Shown piece after piece: positions 19,204 through 29,212 of a stretch of 33,101 nucleotides of DNA. Position numbers and translations under genes: made by a program. The stretch spans positions 1-33,101 of the forward strand of contig NZ_JAKDUI010000004.1 in assembly GCF_030457785.1 (NCBI RefSeq), read 5' to 3'. The number at the start of each line of letters is the position of its first letter. The first letter of the stretch is position 1. Source of the stretch: Psychrobacter sp. (lineage in GTDB: Bacteria; Pseudomonadota; Gammaproteobacteria; Pseudomonadales; Moraxellaceae). Below the pieces are notes generated by a model. The model was given only the letters and a program-made list of their open reading frames with translations. It was not told the origin of the DNA and searched no databases.

Positions 19204-19379
19204 ATCCATATTTGCGCGCATATTTTTATTTTATTATTATCTGTCGTGTTGCGCGGTTAGTTAATTTGACGCTTTACTAACTATTTAATTGTGCCAAACA
19301 TGTCTGTTTTCAATAGGAACCTTGCCCGCAGCTACTTTTGGTGTCGGGTCTAGCTTCTTAGAGTCAGCTTTAGATAGTG

Positions 19380-19420
19380 AAGCGTTTAGGTCGAGGCGTT
19401 TGAGTCGAAGCGCTTAGGCC
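19380..19420. repeat. Imperfect 14-bp tandem repeat, three units
   Basis: AAGCGTTTAGGTCG / AGGCGTTTGAGTCG / AAGCGCTTAGGCC. Confidence 0.7.
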
Positions 19421-19460
19421 AATGTCATGGATGCCCACGCACCTTTAGTCAGTGCTCAGA

Positions 19461-20027
19461 TTATGAGCCAACTGTAGCGTTTACTTGAATGGATTTATTA
19501 GCAGGGTCTTGCTGCATAGATAGCTGCGTAAACTGCCAACCCTGCTGTTTTAGCTTCCCCAACGCCGAACTGATCACTGCTTGGCTGGCATGGTTAAAAC
19601 TCAACTGCACCGCATCACCTGCTGCGACAACTTGGGCATTATTGATACCCGATTCATTTAATAATGCATTGATACTATTGGCAGGTGGCAGAGCGGACTC
19701 ACCATCGGCAGCATTCATAACATTCATGTCGATGTTGCTAGCTTGAGCACGTAACCAAAAATAATCAGCCACTTGTTCTTGATAGTTAGCCTTACTATCT
19801 TTTGCTGCTTGATGCACGCTATAACCGCCATAGCCACCGATTAGCAACAACAAGAAGACCGACAACAATACCAGTGCCATCTGATCACGAGAAGGCAACG
19901 CTTGCCAGCGAGACGCCAGTAAGCTCTGATAACGCCTCATAGGCTCTGACAGTGCATTCGTTCCGGCGCGACTGCCTTTATCTAAACTGGCTGTATTGCC
20001 TTTAGCTCGGCGCTGAAATCGTTTCAT
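19461..20027 (-). CDS. gspM: Type II secretion system protein GspM
   Basis: N-terminal cytoplasmic segment plus TM helix (ALVLLSVFLLLLIGGYGGYSV), located directly after gspL. Confidence 0.75.
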   Translation of the reverse strand: MKRFQRRAKGNTASLDKGSRAGTNALSEPMRRYQSLLASRWQALPSRDQMALVLLSVFLLLLIGGYGGYSVHQAAKDSKANYQEQVADYFWLRAQASNIDMNVMNAADGESALPPANSINALLNESGINNAQVVAAGDAVQLSFNHASQAVISSALGKLKQQGWQFTQLSMQQDPANKSIQVNATVGS

Positions 20028-20083
20028 TATTTACCTTTTGCTAACGTTTGACGCTGATTGTCGTCGGATAATTTACAATCAAA

Positions 20084-21349
20084 TTATGATGTTGCCACAG
20101 CTTCTTGTGTGTCGATATTTTCCACAATGCTGACAGTCACTTCCCCACTAAATTGCCCTTGCTCATCATTGCTGACTTGTGCGAGCTTAGCATTCAAACC
20201 TTCTGCTACCAATGTACTAGTAAACTCATCAAGACTATCACGATCAGCAGCAATCAATGTGAAACTCAGCGCCGTTGGTTGCATGACTAATGTCTGTACG
20301 TGTAATGAAGATTGTTTAATTAAAGGTGATATTCGTGATAACGCTGCCATGTGGAGCGTCTGATCTTGACTGCCGGTCTGTAGTTTGGGTTGCAACTGCA
20401 CTTGCAAATCTGTGCGGGCACTTAAAGGCTCATCGGCAAACCAAGATTGATACTGACTAGCAATCTCAGCCTTAGTTGCCGTTGTTGCTTCATTGTACTG
20501 ATACCATTGAACACCATCAGTGACCATCTGTAATACCAGTGCCGATAGTGCTACTATCATTGCCACACGTAAATGTGGTGACAGCTGTGACTCTGTCGAC
20601 TTAACAAAAAAGTTCAGTGCATGACGTTCAGGATTTGCGATGGGAGTCGGTGTCCCGGTTAAAGCAGTCAATAGTAACTGATGCTCAGCAATCAGATCTG
20701 CTGTTTGCGCCATAAAATCGGCTTGCGCTTCTGAGCGGTCATCATCTGAGTCCATTATAGGAGATAAGATATTTACATCACTCAAGTGCGGGAAATGCTC
20801 AAATATTAACGGCAAGTAACTGACCGCCATACCTTGACGCACGGATTGGCGTAGTAGCATGGTTTGGTTGTCTTGATACAGCGTGACTTGCTGACCGCCA
20901 CCTTCCTCTGGTATGGGAAGCAATAAGAAATCCGGCATCAACGCCGTGATGTTCATACCTACTAACTGAGCACTTTGTTGCCAGGATTCAATATCACTTT
21001 GCGCCAATGCGTATAGTTGATGGCTATCAGTATGACTGATTTGTCGAACGGACAACTGCTCGACAGGAGTCAGTGATATTTCTTCAAACAGATACTGCTT
21101 GCCACTATTGCCCAGCTGTTTTAGCTGCGCGGCACTAATTTCAGTAGCTACTTGTAAGACATGACTTGAAGGAAAATATAGACACAGTGATTTTTTCGCT
21201 TTCGGTTGCGCTTTCAGTTGCGCTTTCGATTTATGACCGCCATAGATATCTTGTAGTTGTTGCCAACCATCAACGGTTTTCCATTGCTGGATATCATCAT
21301 GCCAGACAGCTAATGGGCTATGCTGCGCTCTCAACCAAACATGTAACAC
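20084..21349 (-). CDS. gspL: Type II secretion system protein GspL
   Basis: Actin-like cytoplasmic domain pattern, NFFVKSTESQLSPHLRVAMIVALSALVLQMV TM region, C-terminal periplasmic domain; paired with gspM. Confidence 0.75.
   Translation of the reverse strand: MLHVWLRAQHSPLAVWHDDIQQWKTVDGWQQLQDIYGGHKSKAQLKAQPKAKKSLCLYFPSSHVLQVATEISAAQLKQLGNSGKQYLFEEISLTPVEQLSVRQISHTDSHQLYALAQSDIESWQQSAQLVGMNITALMPDFLLLPIPEEGGGQQVTLYQDNQTMLLRQSVRQGMAVSYLPLIFEHFPHLSDVNILSPIMDSDDDRSEAQADFMAQTADLIAEHQLLLTALTGTPTPIANPERHALNFFVKSTESQLSPHLRVAMIVALSALVLQMVTDGVQWYQYNEATTATKAEIASQYQSWFADEPLSARTDLQVQLQPKLQTGSQDQTLHMAALSRISPLIKQSSLHVQTLVMQPTALSFTLIAADRDSLDEFTSTLVAEGLNAKLAQVSNDEQGQFSGEVTVSIVENIDTQEAVATS
21197..21232. repeat. 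12-bp tandem repeat x3 in gspL encoding a K-A-Q-L/K-A-Q-P/K-like motif
   Basis: CGCTTTCGGTTG CGCTTTCAGTTG CGCTTTCGATTT. Confidence 0.75.
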
Positions 21350-21477
21350 TTAGCATGTCCTTAATTATTGAAGCATTTATAAAAAGACTATTATGACTGC
21401 AGAAAATAACTGCAAAATTTAACTGGGTTGTTCATACCCGAAATTCTTGGATTATTTATAAACACTGATTTGTCATG

Positions 21478-21936
21478 TTAGAACGGCTGATCGGGGACAA
21501 ACCGATCTACTTCTTTTGCCATACCCGTCATCACAAAGTCCATCTCAAATACTCGTGCTTCTGCTAAGGAAAATGACTCGGGATAATCACCCGTCAGTAA
21601 CCCAGCAATGTTAGCAACGATTGACATATGACACACAACGACTATGCAATCAGCGTCAATATCGGCGATGTCTATTATTGCCTGTCGCGCATCATCAGAA
21701 GGCGTAATATTATCCTGAGTGCTAGAGGGTACTTCAGGCGCACTCGACTGAAATGCCGCCAAGGTCTGCTGTGCCCTATCATAGGGACTGACAACAAACT
21801 GACTGGGTTGATAGTGGGTGATGACGTATTCAGCAGTTTGCGCAGCCTGCTGTTGACCAAACGTTGTCAGCTGACGTGCACTGTCAGGACGTGTCTCATT
21901 TTCTGCCTGACCATGACGTACAAGTATAATTTTCAT
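21478..21936 (-). CDS. sixA: Phosphohistidine phosphatase SixA-like (histidine phosphatase superfamily)
   Basis: MKIILVRHGQAENE RHG motif, VVSPYDRAQQT, VVVCHMSIVANIAG. Confidence 0.9.
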   Translation of the reverse strand: MKIILVRHGQAENETRPDSARQLTTFGQQQAAQTAEYVITHYQPSQFVVSPYDRAQQTLAAFQSSAPEVPSSTQDNITPSDDARQAIIDIADIDADCIVVVCHMSIVANIAGLLTGDYPESFSLAEARVFEMDFVMTGMAKEVDRFVPDQPF

Positions 21937-21975
21937 AACCTTCCTCTACACAGCCTTGGTGCCAACACACTGGCA

Positions 21976-23262
21976 CTATTTGCTGTCATCAGCACTATCA
22001 TTTTTTGATGTTTTTACGTGAGCAGTTAGCGCGTCATTACTGTGGTCATGCGCCATGACAAACTCGACGTCACTACGGAATCCTGCTTCCATCAGGTGCA
22101 ATGCAACCCCTAATGCCGCTTTGTCTTCATAAATAACGGCATAAAGAGCGTGAGTGATAGGCATATAGATGCCTTCTTGGGTCGCCTTTTCATGTACTTG
22201 CTGAATGGTATTAACCCCTTCAGCAGTCTGACCGAGTTTTTTGACGGCCGCATCAATGTTCATGCCACGGCCTAGCATATTACCAACACGGAAATTGCGA
22301 CTGAGCTCTGAACTACAAGTGGCATATAAATCACCCACTCCTGATAGTCCTAAGAAAGTTAATGGGTTAGCACCCGACTCAACACCAAAACGGCTCATCT
22401 CAGCGAGAGCCCGTGTCAGGATCATGGCCTTGGTATTCTCTCCTACTTCATAAGCGGCAGCCATACCCATCGCTATCGCATATATATTTTTGAGAGCACC
22501 GCCCAGTTCAACCCCTTTGACATCGTCACTAGCAAACACTCGGAAAAACGCACTATGCAACGCTGCTTGAACCGCGTGACGAAGTGGCTCAGACTCACTA
22601 GCGATAACCGTAGCGGACGGCATGTTTTTCATGATTTCTATGGCCAAATTCGGGCCTGACATCACACCAAAATTTACTTCTGGTAATTCGTCATTGATGA
22701 TGTCACTCATCAAGGCAAAGGTATCTTTTTCCATGCCCTTGGTTAACGACACAATAGACTGCCCACTCACAAAAGGAGCGATGTTTTTTAGCGTCTCGCG
22801 AAAAGCCAAGCCAGGGACTGCAATAAAGATAATATCTTTGTCTTTGACGGCTGCTTCTAAATCATGACTATACTTTAGGCGATCATCCAGCTTATGCCCT
22901 GGTAAGTATTTTTTGTTGGTTTGGGTTTTTGCCATTGACCTGACAGTACGTTTGTTTCGTACCCATAGCGTCGTATCACAGCCATTACGTGCCGCGAGGT
23001 TTGCCATGGCAGTACCAAAACTTCCACCACCTAAAAATGCCAAACGCAGCTTGGTAGGATTACTGTGAATCTCTTCCATATTTTTTGCAACCGCCGATTC
23101 TACAGCACTAGGATTGAGCTTCTTACGACCAATACCCGACTTAGTTGCCCGATCAATGAGCCCCCCAAGCAAACTGTTTTGCTTATCCGAGGTGCTTTTG
23201 TCCGTTAGACTGGCGTCGTTACTGGTTTTTTTACGACTGTCGTTTGAGCTGCTCATGTTCAT
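21976..23262 (-). CDS. gpsA: NAD(P)H-dependent glycerol-3-phosphate dehydrogenase with ~70-aa N-terminal extension
   Basis: LRLAFLGGGSFGTAMANLAARNG, VSLTKGME, GVMSGPNLAIEI, LGGALKNIYAIAMG motifs. Confidence 0.95.
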   Translation of the reverse strand: MNMSSSNDSRKKTSNDASLTDKSTSDKQNSLLGGLIDRATKSGIGRKKLNPSAVESAVAKNMEEIHSNPTKLRLAFLGGGSFGTAMANLAARNGCDTTLWVRNKRTVRSMAKTQTNKKYLPGHKLDDRLKYSHDLEAAVKDKDIIFIAVPGLAFRETLKNIAPFVSGQSIVSLTKGMEKDTFALMSDIINDELPEVNFGVMSGPNLAIEIMKNMPSATVIASESEPLRHAVQAALHSAFFRVFASDDVKGVELGGALKNIYAIAMGMAAAYEVGENTKAMILTRALAEMSRFGVESGANPLTFLGLSGVGDLYATCSSELSRNFRVGNMLGRGMNIDAAVKKLGQTAEGVNTIQQVHEKATQEGIYMPITHALYAVIYEDKAALGVALHLMEAGFRSDVEFVMAHDHSNDALTAHVKTSKNDSADDSK

Positions 23263-23381
23263 TCATCCATATTGACTGACTTATTGGTTGATAGCATTAT
23301 CATGATTGGAAACCAAGATAGCTGACTCTCTTCTGGATTTTTTATAATGGCCAGCGGCTAAACTAAAAAATCTCATTCGCT

Positions 23382-24026
23382 TTATGATTCAAAGCGTACT
23401 ATTGGTTCGATATCAAAAGGCTTACGTTCTGGATCATCGACAGGGCTCGTACCAGTATAAACAAAAGCCGCTACATAATCATCTGGTCCGACGCCGAAAT
23501 ATGCTTTCACAGCTGGTTCGTTACATAACAAACCAGTCCGCCATACCGTACTAAACCCTTGAGCTTTTAGTGCCAAAATCAAGTTTTGTACTGCAGCGCC
23601 CGTACTTAACATTTGCTCAAACGGAGGTACTTTCTCGTGCGCTTGAATTTTAGTCACGGCCGTGATGATAACTGGTGCTCTTAACGGCATACCACGAGTT
23701 TTCTCTATGGTTGTTTCTGTCACTTCTTCATTTTCTTGCGCCGCTTTTTCTTGTTCCGCTGTTACGAGCGCCTCACCTAGCTGATGGCGGGCAGCGCCTT
23801 CGGTCACGATAAATCGCCATGGATTAAGATTCTTATGGTCTGGAGCCGTTGCAGCGCATTCGATTGCCTTTTCAATCTGTTCGCGAGTGGGCGCTGGCGT
23901 GTCTAAATTGCCCATACTGCGCCTGGACTTAATCCAGCCTATCATCTCTTCACTACTTATTGGCATGCTATCAGTCGTTATATCTTTGGTAGATAACTTT
24001 TGATTACTTGTCTTAGAGGCAGTCAT
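23382..24026 (-). CDS. Nitroreductase family protein (YdjA-like)
   Basis: WIKSRRSMGNLDTPAPTREQIEKAIECAATAPDHKNLNPWRFIV; VWRTGLLCNEPAVKAYFGV. Confidence 0.9.
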   Translation of the reverse strand: MTASKTSNQKLSTKDITTDSMPISSEEMIGWIKSRRSMGNLDTPAPTREQIEKAIECAATAPDHKNLNPWRFIVTEGAARHQLGEALVTAEQEKAAQENEEVTETTIEKTRGMPLRAPVIITAVTKIQAHEKVPPFEQMLSTGAAVQNLILALKAQGFSTVWRTGLLCNEPAVKAYFGVGPDDYVAAFVYTGTSPVDDPERKPFDIEPIVRFES

Positions 24027-24109
24027 TGCAGCTCCTTATTTATTATTGTCTTTGAAGAATTGAAGGCGGGTTTTATATATTTATACCTCTGTGACTGTGA
24101 ATATTTTCA

Positions 24110-25267
24110 CTATGCCACCTCTTCGATACGATGCTCCATGCGCAGATAGTCTTCTGACTGCATTTCCAGCAAACGAGAGCGAGTGCGTTCAATCTCAAAA
24201 GCCAGCTTCTCACCTTGATAGAGATCTAAAATCGATTGCTCAGCGCGCACCAATAACTTAACACGGCGATCATAAAACTCATCGACCAGATAGATAAAAC
24301 GACGTGTCGGATCACGGAAATCATCATCTAATGCAGGAACCGCATTAACCAAGACGGTATTGAACTGTTTGGCGATTTCAATAAAATCTGCAGCAGAGCG
24401 CGGCTCCATACATAAATGCCGGAAGTCACAAAACAAAATATCTTCGGTGCGTGCGTTGATTTTTATCTTTCGCCCATTGATATCGATAGGATCACTGCTG
24501 ATTTTTTGATTGTTAGAAAGACTAGCAAAACGGTTGGCGAGCCAGTGGTGATTAGCCTTCGTCAGAGGTGACTCATACAGCTCAGCTTGCTGTAGTACTC
24601 GCAGACGATAATCGATACCTGAGTCGATATTCATCACTGTGGTATGATTTTCAACCTCAGCGATAGCAGGCAAGAACCGATCACGATGCAAGCCGTCTTT
24701 ATATAATCCAGCTGGCTCAATATTTGATGTAGCGACTAGCGTAACCCCACGATTAAACAGCATCGTAAACAAATCCCCTAAAATCATAGCGTCGGAGACG
24801 TTCGAGACAAAAAACTCATCAAAGCAGATGATAACGGCTTCTTCATGGATAATATCAGCCACTTTTTCTAATGGGTCGCTTTTACCTTGCAGTTTATTCA
24901 GCTCGCGGTGGACACGCTGCATGAAGTGGTGAAAGTGCTGACGCATCTTACGATCATTAGTCAATGCATCATAAAACATATCCATCATCCACGTTTTACC
25001 ACGGCCCACACCGCCCCACATATACAAGCCTTTTGGCACAGTCGGCTTAGCTTTTAAAAAGCCAAAAATACCTTTTTTTTGCGGCTCGCTATTATTGAGC
25101 TGTTGATACAAATCATCAAGGTAGCTCATAGCTTGGTATTGCTGCTCATCTCGAGTAAAGTCATCCGTACTGATGGCTTGCTCGTAACGTTGCAATGGGG
25201 ATAAACTCATAATACGACTCATTATTAAATAAAATAATTGTGTTTTAACCACTCGTACAGTCAACAC
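24110..25267 (-). CDS. zapE: ZapE/AFG1-like cell division ATPase (start possibly internal at MSLSPLQRYEQ)
   Basis: Walker A GVGRGKTWMMDMFYD, Walker B IICFDEFFVSNVSDAMIL, FDCFRHLC-like FCDFRHLCMEPRSAADF. Confidence 0.93.
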   Translation of the reverse strand: MLTVRVVKTQLFYLIMSRIMSLSPLQRYEQAISTDDFTRDEQQYQAMSYLDDLYQQLNNSEPQKKGIFGFLKAKPTVPKGLYMWGGVGRGKTWMMDMFYDALTNDRKMRQHFHHFMQRVHRELNKLQGKSDPLEKVADIIHEEAVIICFDEFFVSNVSDAMILGDLFTMLFNRGVTLVATSNIEPAGLYKDGLHRDRFLPAIAEVENHTTVMNIDSGIDYRLRVLQQAELYESPLTKANHHWLANRFASLSNNQKISSDPIDINGRKIKINARTEDILFCDFRHLCMEPRSAADFIEIAKQFNTVLVNAVPALDDDFRDPTRRFIYLVDEFYDRRVKLLVRAEQSILDLYQGEKLAFEIERTRSRLLEMQSEDYLRMEHRIEEVA

Positions 25268-25286
25268 GGATTAATACCAACCACAC

Positions 25287-25940
25287 CTAGTTCAAAACGC
25301 TATGCTGTTCTAGCAATTTTTTTAATTCAGACAAACGACCATGAAAAAAGTGCCCAGCACCATCTACCACGCTCACATCAATCCCTAAGCGCTCAGCAAA
25401 TGCTTGCATAGAAGCAGGGTCAATGACTTCATCCGCATTGCCATAGACCTCAAAGGTTTTATCAGCAGGCAACTGAATATCACTACTGTCATTTTTTTCT
25501 ACTGATGGCGCGATCAATGCAATGTTGGCAACCTCAAAATCACTCACGTCCCAAATATGCGATGCCTCAAGTACTTGCTCCGCAGCCCGTGCGACGACAT
25601 AGCCCCCAAATGAAAAACCACCAAGCCATAGTTTGCGTGCATTGGTTTGTTCTGCAATCCATTGTAGCACGGTCATCGCATCGACGACTTCACCATCAGC
25701 GTAGTCATGCTCACCTGTTGACTGACCGACACCCCGGAAATTAAAACGCACCACATGCATGCCGTTATCACGGGCAAAACGGTACATCGTAGTCACTACT
25801 TTATTGGTCATCGTACCATCAAACAACGGGTTAGGATGACACAATAACGCCACCGTGTCGGTACTTGGGTCATTGGGATTGTCTTTTTGCCATAGTGCAT
25901 CAACTTCGAGAACACCAGCTGGAGCAGGAATTAATTGCAT
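25287..25940 (-). CDS. Alpha/beta hydrolase (COG2945-like)
   Basis: VALLCHPNPLFDGTMTNKVVTTMYRFARDNGMHVVRFNFRGVGQSTGEHDYADGEVVDA; GGFSFGGYVA nucleophile-elbow pattern. Confidence 0.9.
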   Translation of the reverse strand: MQLIPAPAGVLEVDALWQKDNPNDPSTDTVALLCHPNPLFDGTMTNKVVTTMYRFARDNGMHVVRFNFRGVGQSTGEHDYADGEVVDAMTVLQWIAEQTNARKLWLGGFSFGGYVVARAAEQVLEASHIWDVSDFEVANIALIAPSVEKNDSSDIQLPADKTFEVYGNADEVIDPASMQAFAERLGIDVSVVDGAGHFFHGRLSELKKLLEQHSVLN

Positions 25941-26288
25941 ATAATTGCTTATTGGTTAAAAGTGAATGTCTCAATTATCCTAGATATGGTTTATATTTCA
26001 AGTGGTTTGCTGTACCTGCATAGGGTTTACTTGGTTTTTAACCTCAATATAACGAGCTTGCTATCTATCAAACCGGTTTTTTTGTCAAAAAAACCATATC
26101 CGTATTATCAATATCGGCGCCAAACTGCTTTTTAACCATACCCTCCACTCATAGCTTGCTTTTTTACCTTGATACAATCATCACGATACTGCATAGATAT
26201 ATGCAACATAGCTGTAATACAAAACACATTAACGGTCTAGACACGTAAGAGTTGAATAGGGTAAATTTGCAATATTAACAAAGCGTCG

Positions 26289-26324
26289 TTGATAATAAAG
26301 CAATGTCATTGATAATAAAGCAAT
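26289..26324. repeat. Two exact copies of TTGATAATAAAGCAAT with 20-bp periodicity
   Basis: Copies at 26289-26304 and 26309-26324. Confidence 0.8.
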
Positions 26325-26517
26325 ATTGGCGATATCGATAAAAACTGATACCGACACGGATAAGAATGAATGGATATCAAAGCCGGTAAAATAGTAACGT
26401 TCATCAATTTTTCTCTTCTTTGAATCAACACTTTGATTTACATGCACCTACAGATAGTCACGGGCAGCGCTGTGGTGATACTCAACACACCCTAACTGAT
26501 AAAACTGGAGACAACTT

Positions 26518-26886
26518 ATGAGTACTTTCAATAAAACAGCTGGCTTAACCGCTACTTTAGCCGCTGCCCTCGCACTCAGCGCCTGCCAAAGCACGCCCTC
26601 TTCACCAGTTATTCAGCGCGACAACTCAACTTATGAAACCACCGGCATCGCTGAAACCAAAGTTCAAGCACAGCAAAACGCTTTAGATAGCGCACAAAAC
26701 ACCTGCCGAAATGACCAAGTAATCGTCGTTGAGGACACGCTCACGTACAATGGCATTTTAGATGAACGCACAGGCCGTATGGTAGGACAAGCCAGTGCTG
26801 TTATCGGCTCAATATTTGGTACAGGTTCGCCAGACTTAACGCGTGACGACGACTATGAGTACACCATTAGCTTCCGTTGCCAGTAA
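26518..26886 (+). CDS. Small lipoprotein of unknown function
   Basis: Signal peptide with lipobox LSAC; RBS-like GGAG upstream; glycine-containing segment RMVGQASAVIGSIFGTG. Confidence 0.75.
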   Translation: MSTFNKTAGLTATLAAALALSACQSTPSSPVIQRDNSTYETTGIAETKVQAQQNALDSAQNTCRNDQVIVVEDTLTYNGILDERTGRMVGQASAVIGSIFGTGSPDLTRDDDYEYTISFRCQ

Positions 26887-27027
26887 CTATCCCGGGTAGA
26901 TAATCGTTGAGACACAACCAGTGCTTTGTTCAGATCATGATATAAGACATGACAGCAAAGACAACTATAAAAGACCATATAAAGTGTAAGACAGCACAAC
27001 CACAAAAATAATCGCTATACAACCTTT

Positions 27028-27085
27028 AGCCAACAAGTACGATAGATAGCCCTATCAATCACATACTTGTTGGCTTTACTTTTTG
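27028..27085 (+). terminator. Candidate terminator in the lipoprotein-xseA intergenic region
   Basis: AGCCAACAAGTA...TACTTGTTGGCT 12-bp inverted repeat followed by ttactttttg. Confidence 0.7.
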
Positions 27086-27217
27086 TATCAACGCTTTTGA
27101 GTTAAACTATACTATCTTAACTTTCATACCTTTTAACCAATTTGTTCTCGTACATTTATAGGTAAGCGGACTATTAACCGTCAGCTTCTAAGTTCTTATT
27201 ATCTTTGGTCTTATATT

Positions 27218-28783
27218 ATGCGCAAACCCAATCTCTCAAATGCTCAAAAAACCAAAGTCTTAGCACCCGCCAAGGATTTAGAAACATTAGAAGCCGAGCT
27301 TGCTGAGAAAGAAAACAGCCCTGAAAACAGCTTAGAAGACACCGTTTTGCGCTTGAGCGATTATTTATCAGCAGTAGAGATGGTCATCAAACAAACCTTT
27401 AATCACCGAGTGTGGGTCAAAGCGGAAATTCGCAACCTATCGAGTAAAGGCGGTCATTATTACTTTGAGTTGGCAGAAAAAGACGACGATGGCAAGGTCA
27501 TCGCCAGCTGCCGAGGCAATCTTTGGCGATTCAAAGCTGCACGCGTGCTAGCAAAGTTTGAGCGAGCAACAGGTATGCCACTCGAGCGCGACTTAACCGT
27601 GCTACTCAAGGTATCGGCAGGGTTCCATGCGCAATATGGCTTTTCGCTCACTATCGAAGATATTGACCCTAGCTATACGTTGGGCGATCTAGCACGGCAA
27701 TACGCTGAGATGGTCGACCGTTTAACAGGCGAAGGCTTACTACATCTCAATCAGCAACTGCCTGCCCCATTTGATATCGAGCACGTCCTTGTGATTGCAC
27801 CCGAAAAGGCTGCTGGATTAGGGGACTTTCAAGCAGATGCGGATCGTTTGGCCAGCACAGGTGCCTGTCATTTTCATTACCATAACGCCACCTTTCAGGG
27901 CAATCATGCGCCTGCCGAAATTCGCCAAGCCATCGTCAGTGCTCAGCAGCAGTTTTACGACACCTATCAGCGCTTGCCGGATTTATTAGTGATTATTCGC
28001 GGTGGCGGTGCCGTTGGTGATTTGGCTTATCTAAACGACTATGAGCTGGCCGCTTTAGTGGCTGAACAACCTGTCCCTGTATGGGTGGGTATTGGACATG
28101 AACGTGACAAAGTCATATTAGATGAAGTCGCACATACCAGCTTTGATACCCCGTCAAAAGTGATCGCTGCGATTGGTGCGCATCTATCGCAATTAGTCGC
28201 TCAGACTTTACAATATCAAGCGCAAATCAAGCAGGCTGCCCATCGACAACTGAATCTAGCAACACAGCAAACCTCTCGCCAACTGAGCCAAATACAATCT
28301 CAGACGATCGGACAATTGACCGCACTGCGAAAAGACAGCGACTATGCATGGCGAAACATCCAGCAAAGCGCCCAACGCCAAGTGAAGCAAGCCGTTAGAC
28401 TGACAAATGAGCTGCGCATACAGACCCAAGCCTCGGCTTATCAACAACTAGCAACGGCTGCTAATTATAGTCAAAACCATCAAAAATCTGTCATGAAAAA
28501 TGCGCAGCAACAAGTCATACAAGCACAACGTGATAGTGTACATCTACGTGATATTGTGCTGCTACATCGGCCATCTCGCGTGCTTAAGCAGGGCTACACT
28601 ATGCTTACTGATAATAAAGACAAGCAAATACTGACCAGTAGCACACAGCTCTCTGCTGAGCAAACTGTGCATATCGTCCTAAAAGACGGCAAGGCAAAAG
28701 CACAGATTATGGATGTTGAGACGAATAGTGATATTGCGAAAGGCTATATAGAAAAAACAGAACTCGCAAACACGTCAGACTAA
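27218..28783 (+). CDS. xseA: Exodeoxyribonuclease VII large subunit
   Basis: VWVKAEIRNLSSKGGHYYFELAEKD, LLVIIRGGGAVGDLAYLNDYELA, GIGHERDKVILDEVAHTSFDTPSKVI. Confidence 0.95.
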   Translation: MRKPNLSNAQKTKVLAPAKDLETLEAELAEKENSPENSLEDTVLRLSDYLSAVEMVIKQTFNHRVWVKAEIRNLSSKGGHYYFELAEKDDDGKVIASCRGNLWRFKAARVLAKFERATGMPLERDLTVLLKVSAGFHAQYGFSLTIEDIDPSYTLGDLARQYAEMVDRLTGEGLLHLNQQLPAPFDIEHVLVIAPEKAAGLGDFQADADRLASTGACHFHYHNATFQGNHAPAEIRQAIVSAQQQFYDTYQRLPDLLVIIRGGGAVGDLAYLNDYELAALVAEQPVPVWVGIGHERDKVILDEVAHTSFDTPSKVIAAIGAHLSQLVAQTLQYQAQIKQAAHRQLNLATQQTSRQLSQIQSQTIGQLTALRKDSDYAWRNIQQSAQRQVKQAVRLTNELRIQTQASAYQQLATAANYSQNHQKSVMKNAQQQVIQAQRDSVHLRDIVLLHRPSRVLKQGYTMLTDNKDKQILTSSTQLSAEQTVHIVLKDGKAKAQIMDVETNSDIAKGYIEKTELANTSD

Positions 28784-28832
28784 CCGTATTCTCCGATTAC
28801 TTACCTATTCACTTTTAAAATCAGGAAAAAAT

Positions 28833-29078
28833 ATGACCACCCCTACTCGCCGACGCAAAAAAGCCGCCCCAAAAACCTTTAAGGCGGCTTATAACATTCT
28901 AAAAACCAATGCCGCTGAATTACAGCAGCAGGACGAGCCAGATATTGATAATCTAATGACCACGGTTGAAGAGTCGATTGCGGCTTATCGCGTTTGCGAG
29001 ACACGCATCAATGCCGTGCAACAAGCATTGGATGCCGCCTTTGCTGAAGAAGATCCAGCTACTAGTATTGATAGTTAA
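28833..29078 (+). CDS. xseB: Exodeoxyribonuclease VII small subunit
   Basis: 81 aa, FKAAYNILKTNAAELQQQDEPDIDNLMTTVEESIAAYRVCETRINAVQQAL; immediately after xseA. Confidence 0.85.
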   Translation: MTTPTRRRKKAAPKTFKAAYNILKTNAAELQQQDEPDIDNLMTTVEESIAAYRVCETRINAVQQALDAAFAEEDPATSIDS

Positions 29079-29212
29079 ATAAAAAACTGCCAGCAGATAG
29101 CAGGTAAAGGCAGTGAAACAAATATAAAATTGGTACAAGGATAATGAGCGTAGGTAGATAGTACAGCTAGTACATCAAGCTCATTTGACACCGTAACAGC
29201 TTTGTATTTGGT

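Noticed and set aside
21628-22008. 126-aa ORF (+) across the sixA-gpsA junction
   Set aside because: Opposite two well-supported genes; no recognisable domain.
26229-26447. 72-aa intergenic ORF (-) MHVNQSVDSKKRKIDERYYF...
   Set aside because: Not overlapping a gene, but its body is made of the tandem repeat region and the RBS spacing is poor; not supported as coding.
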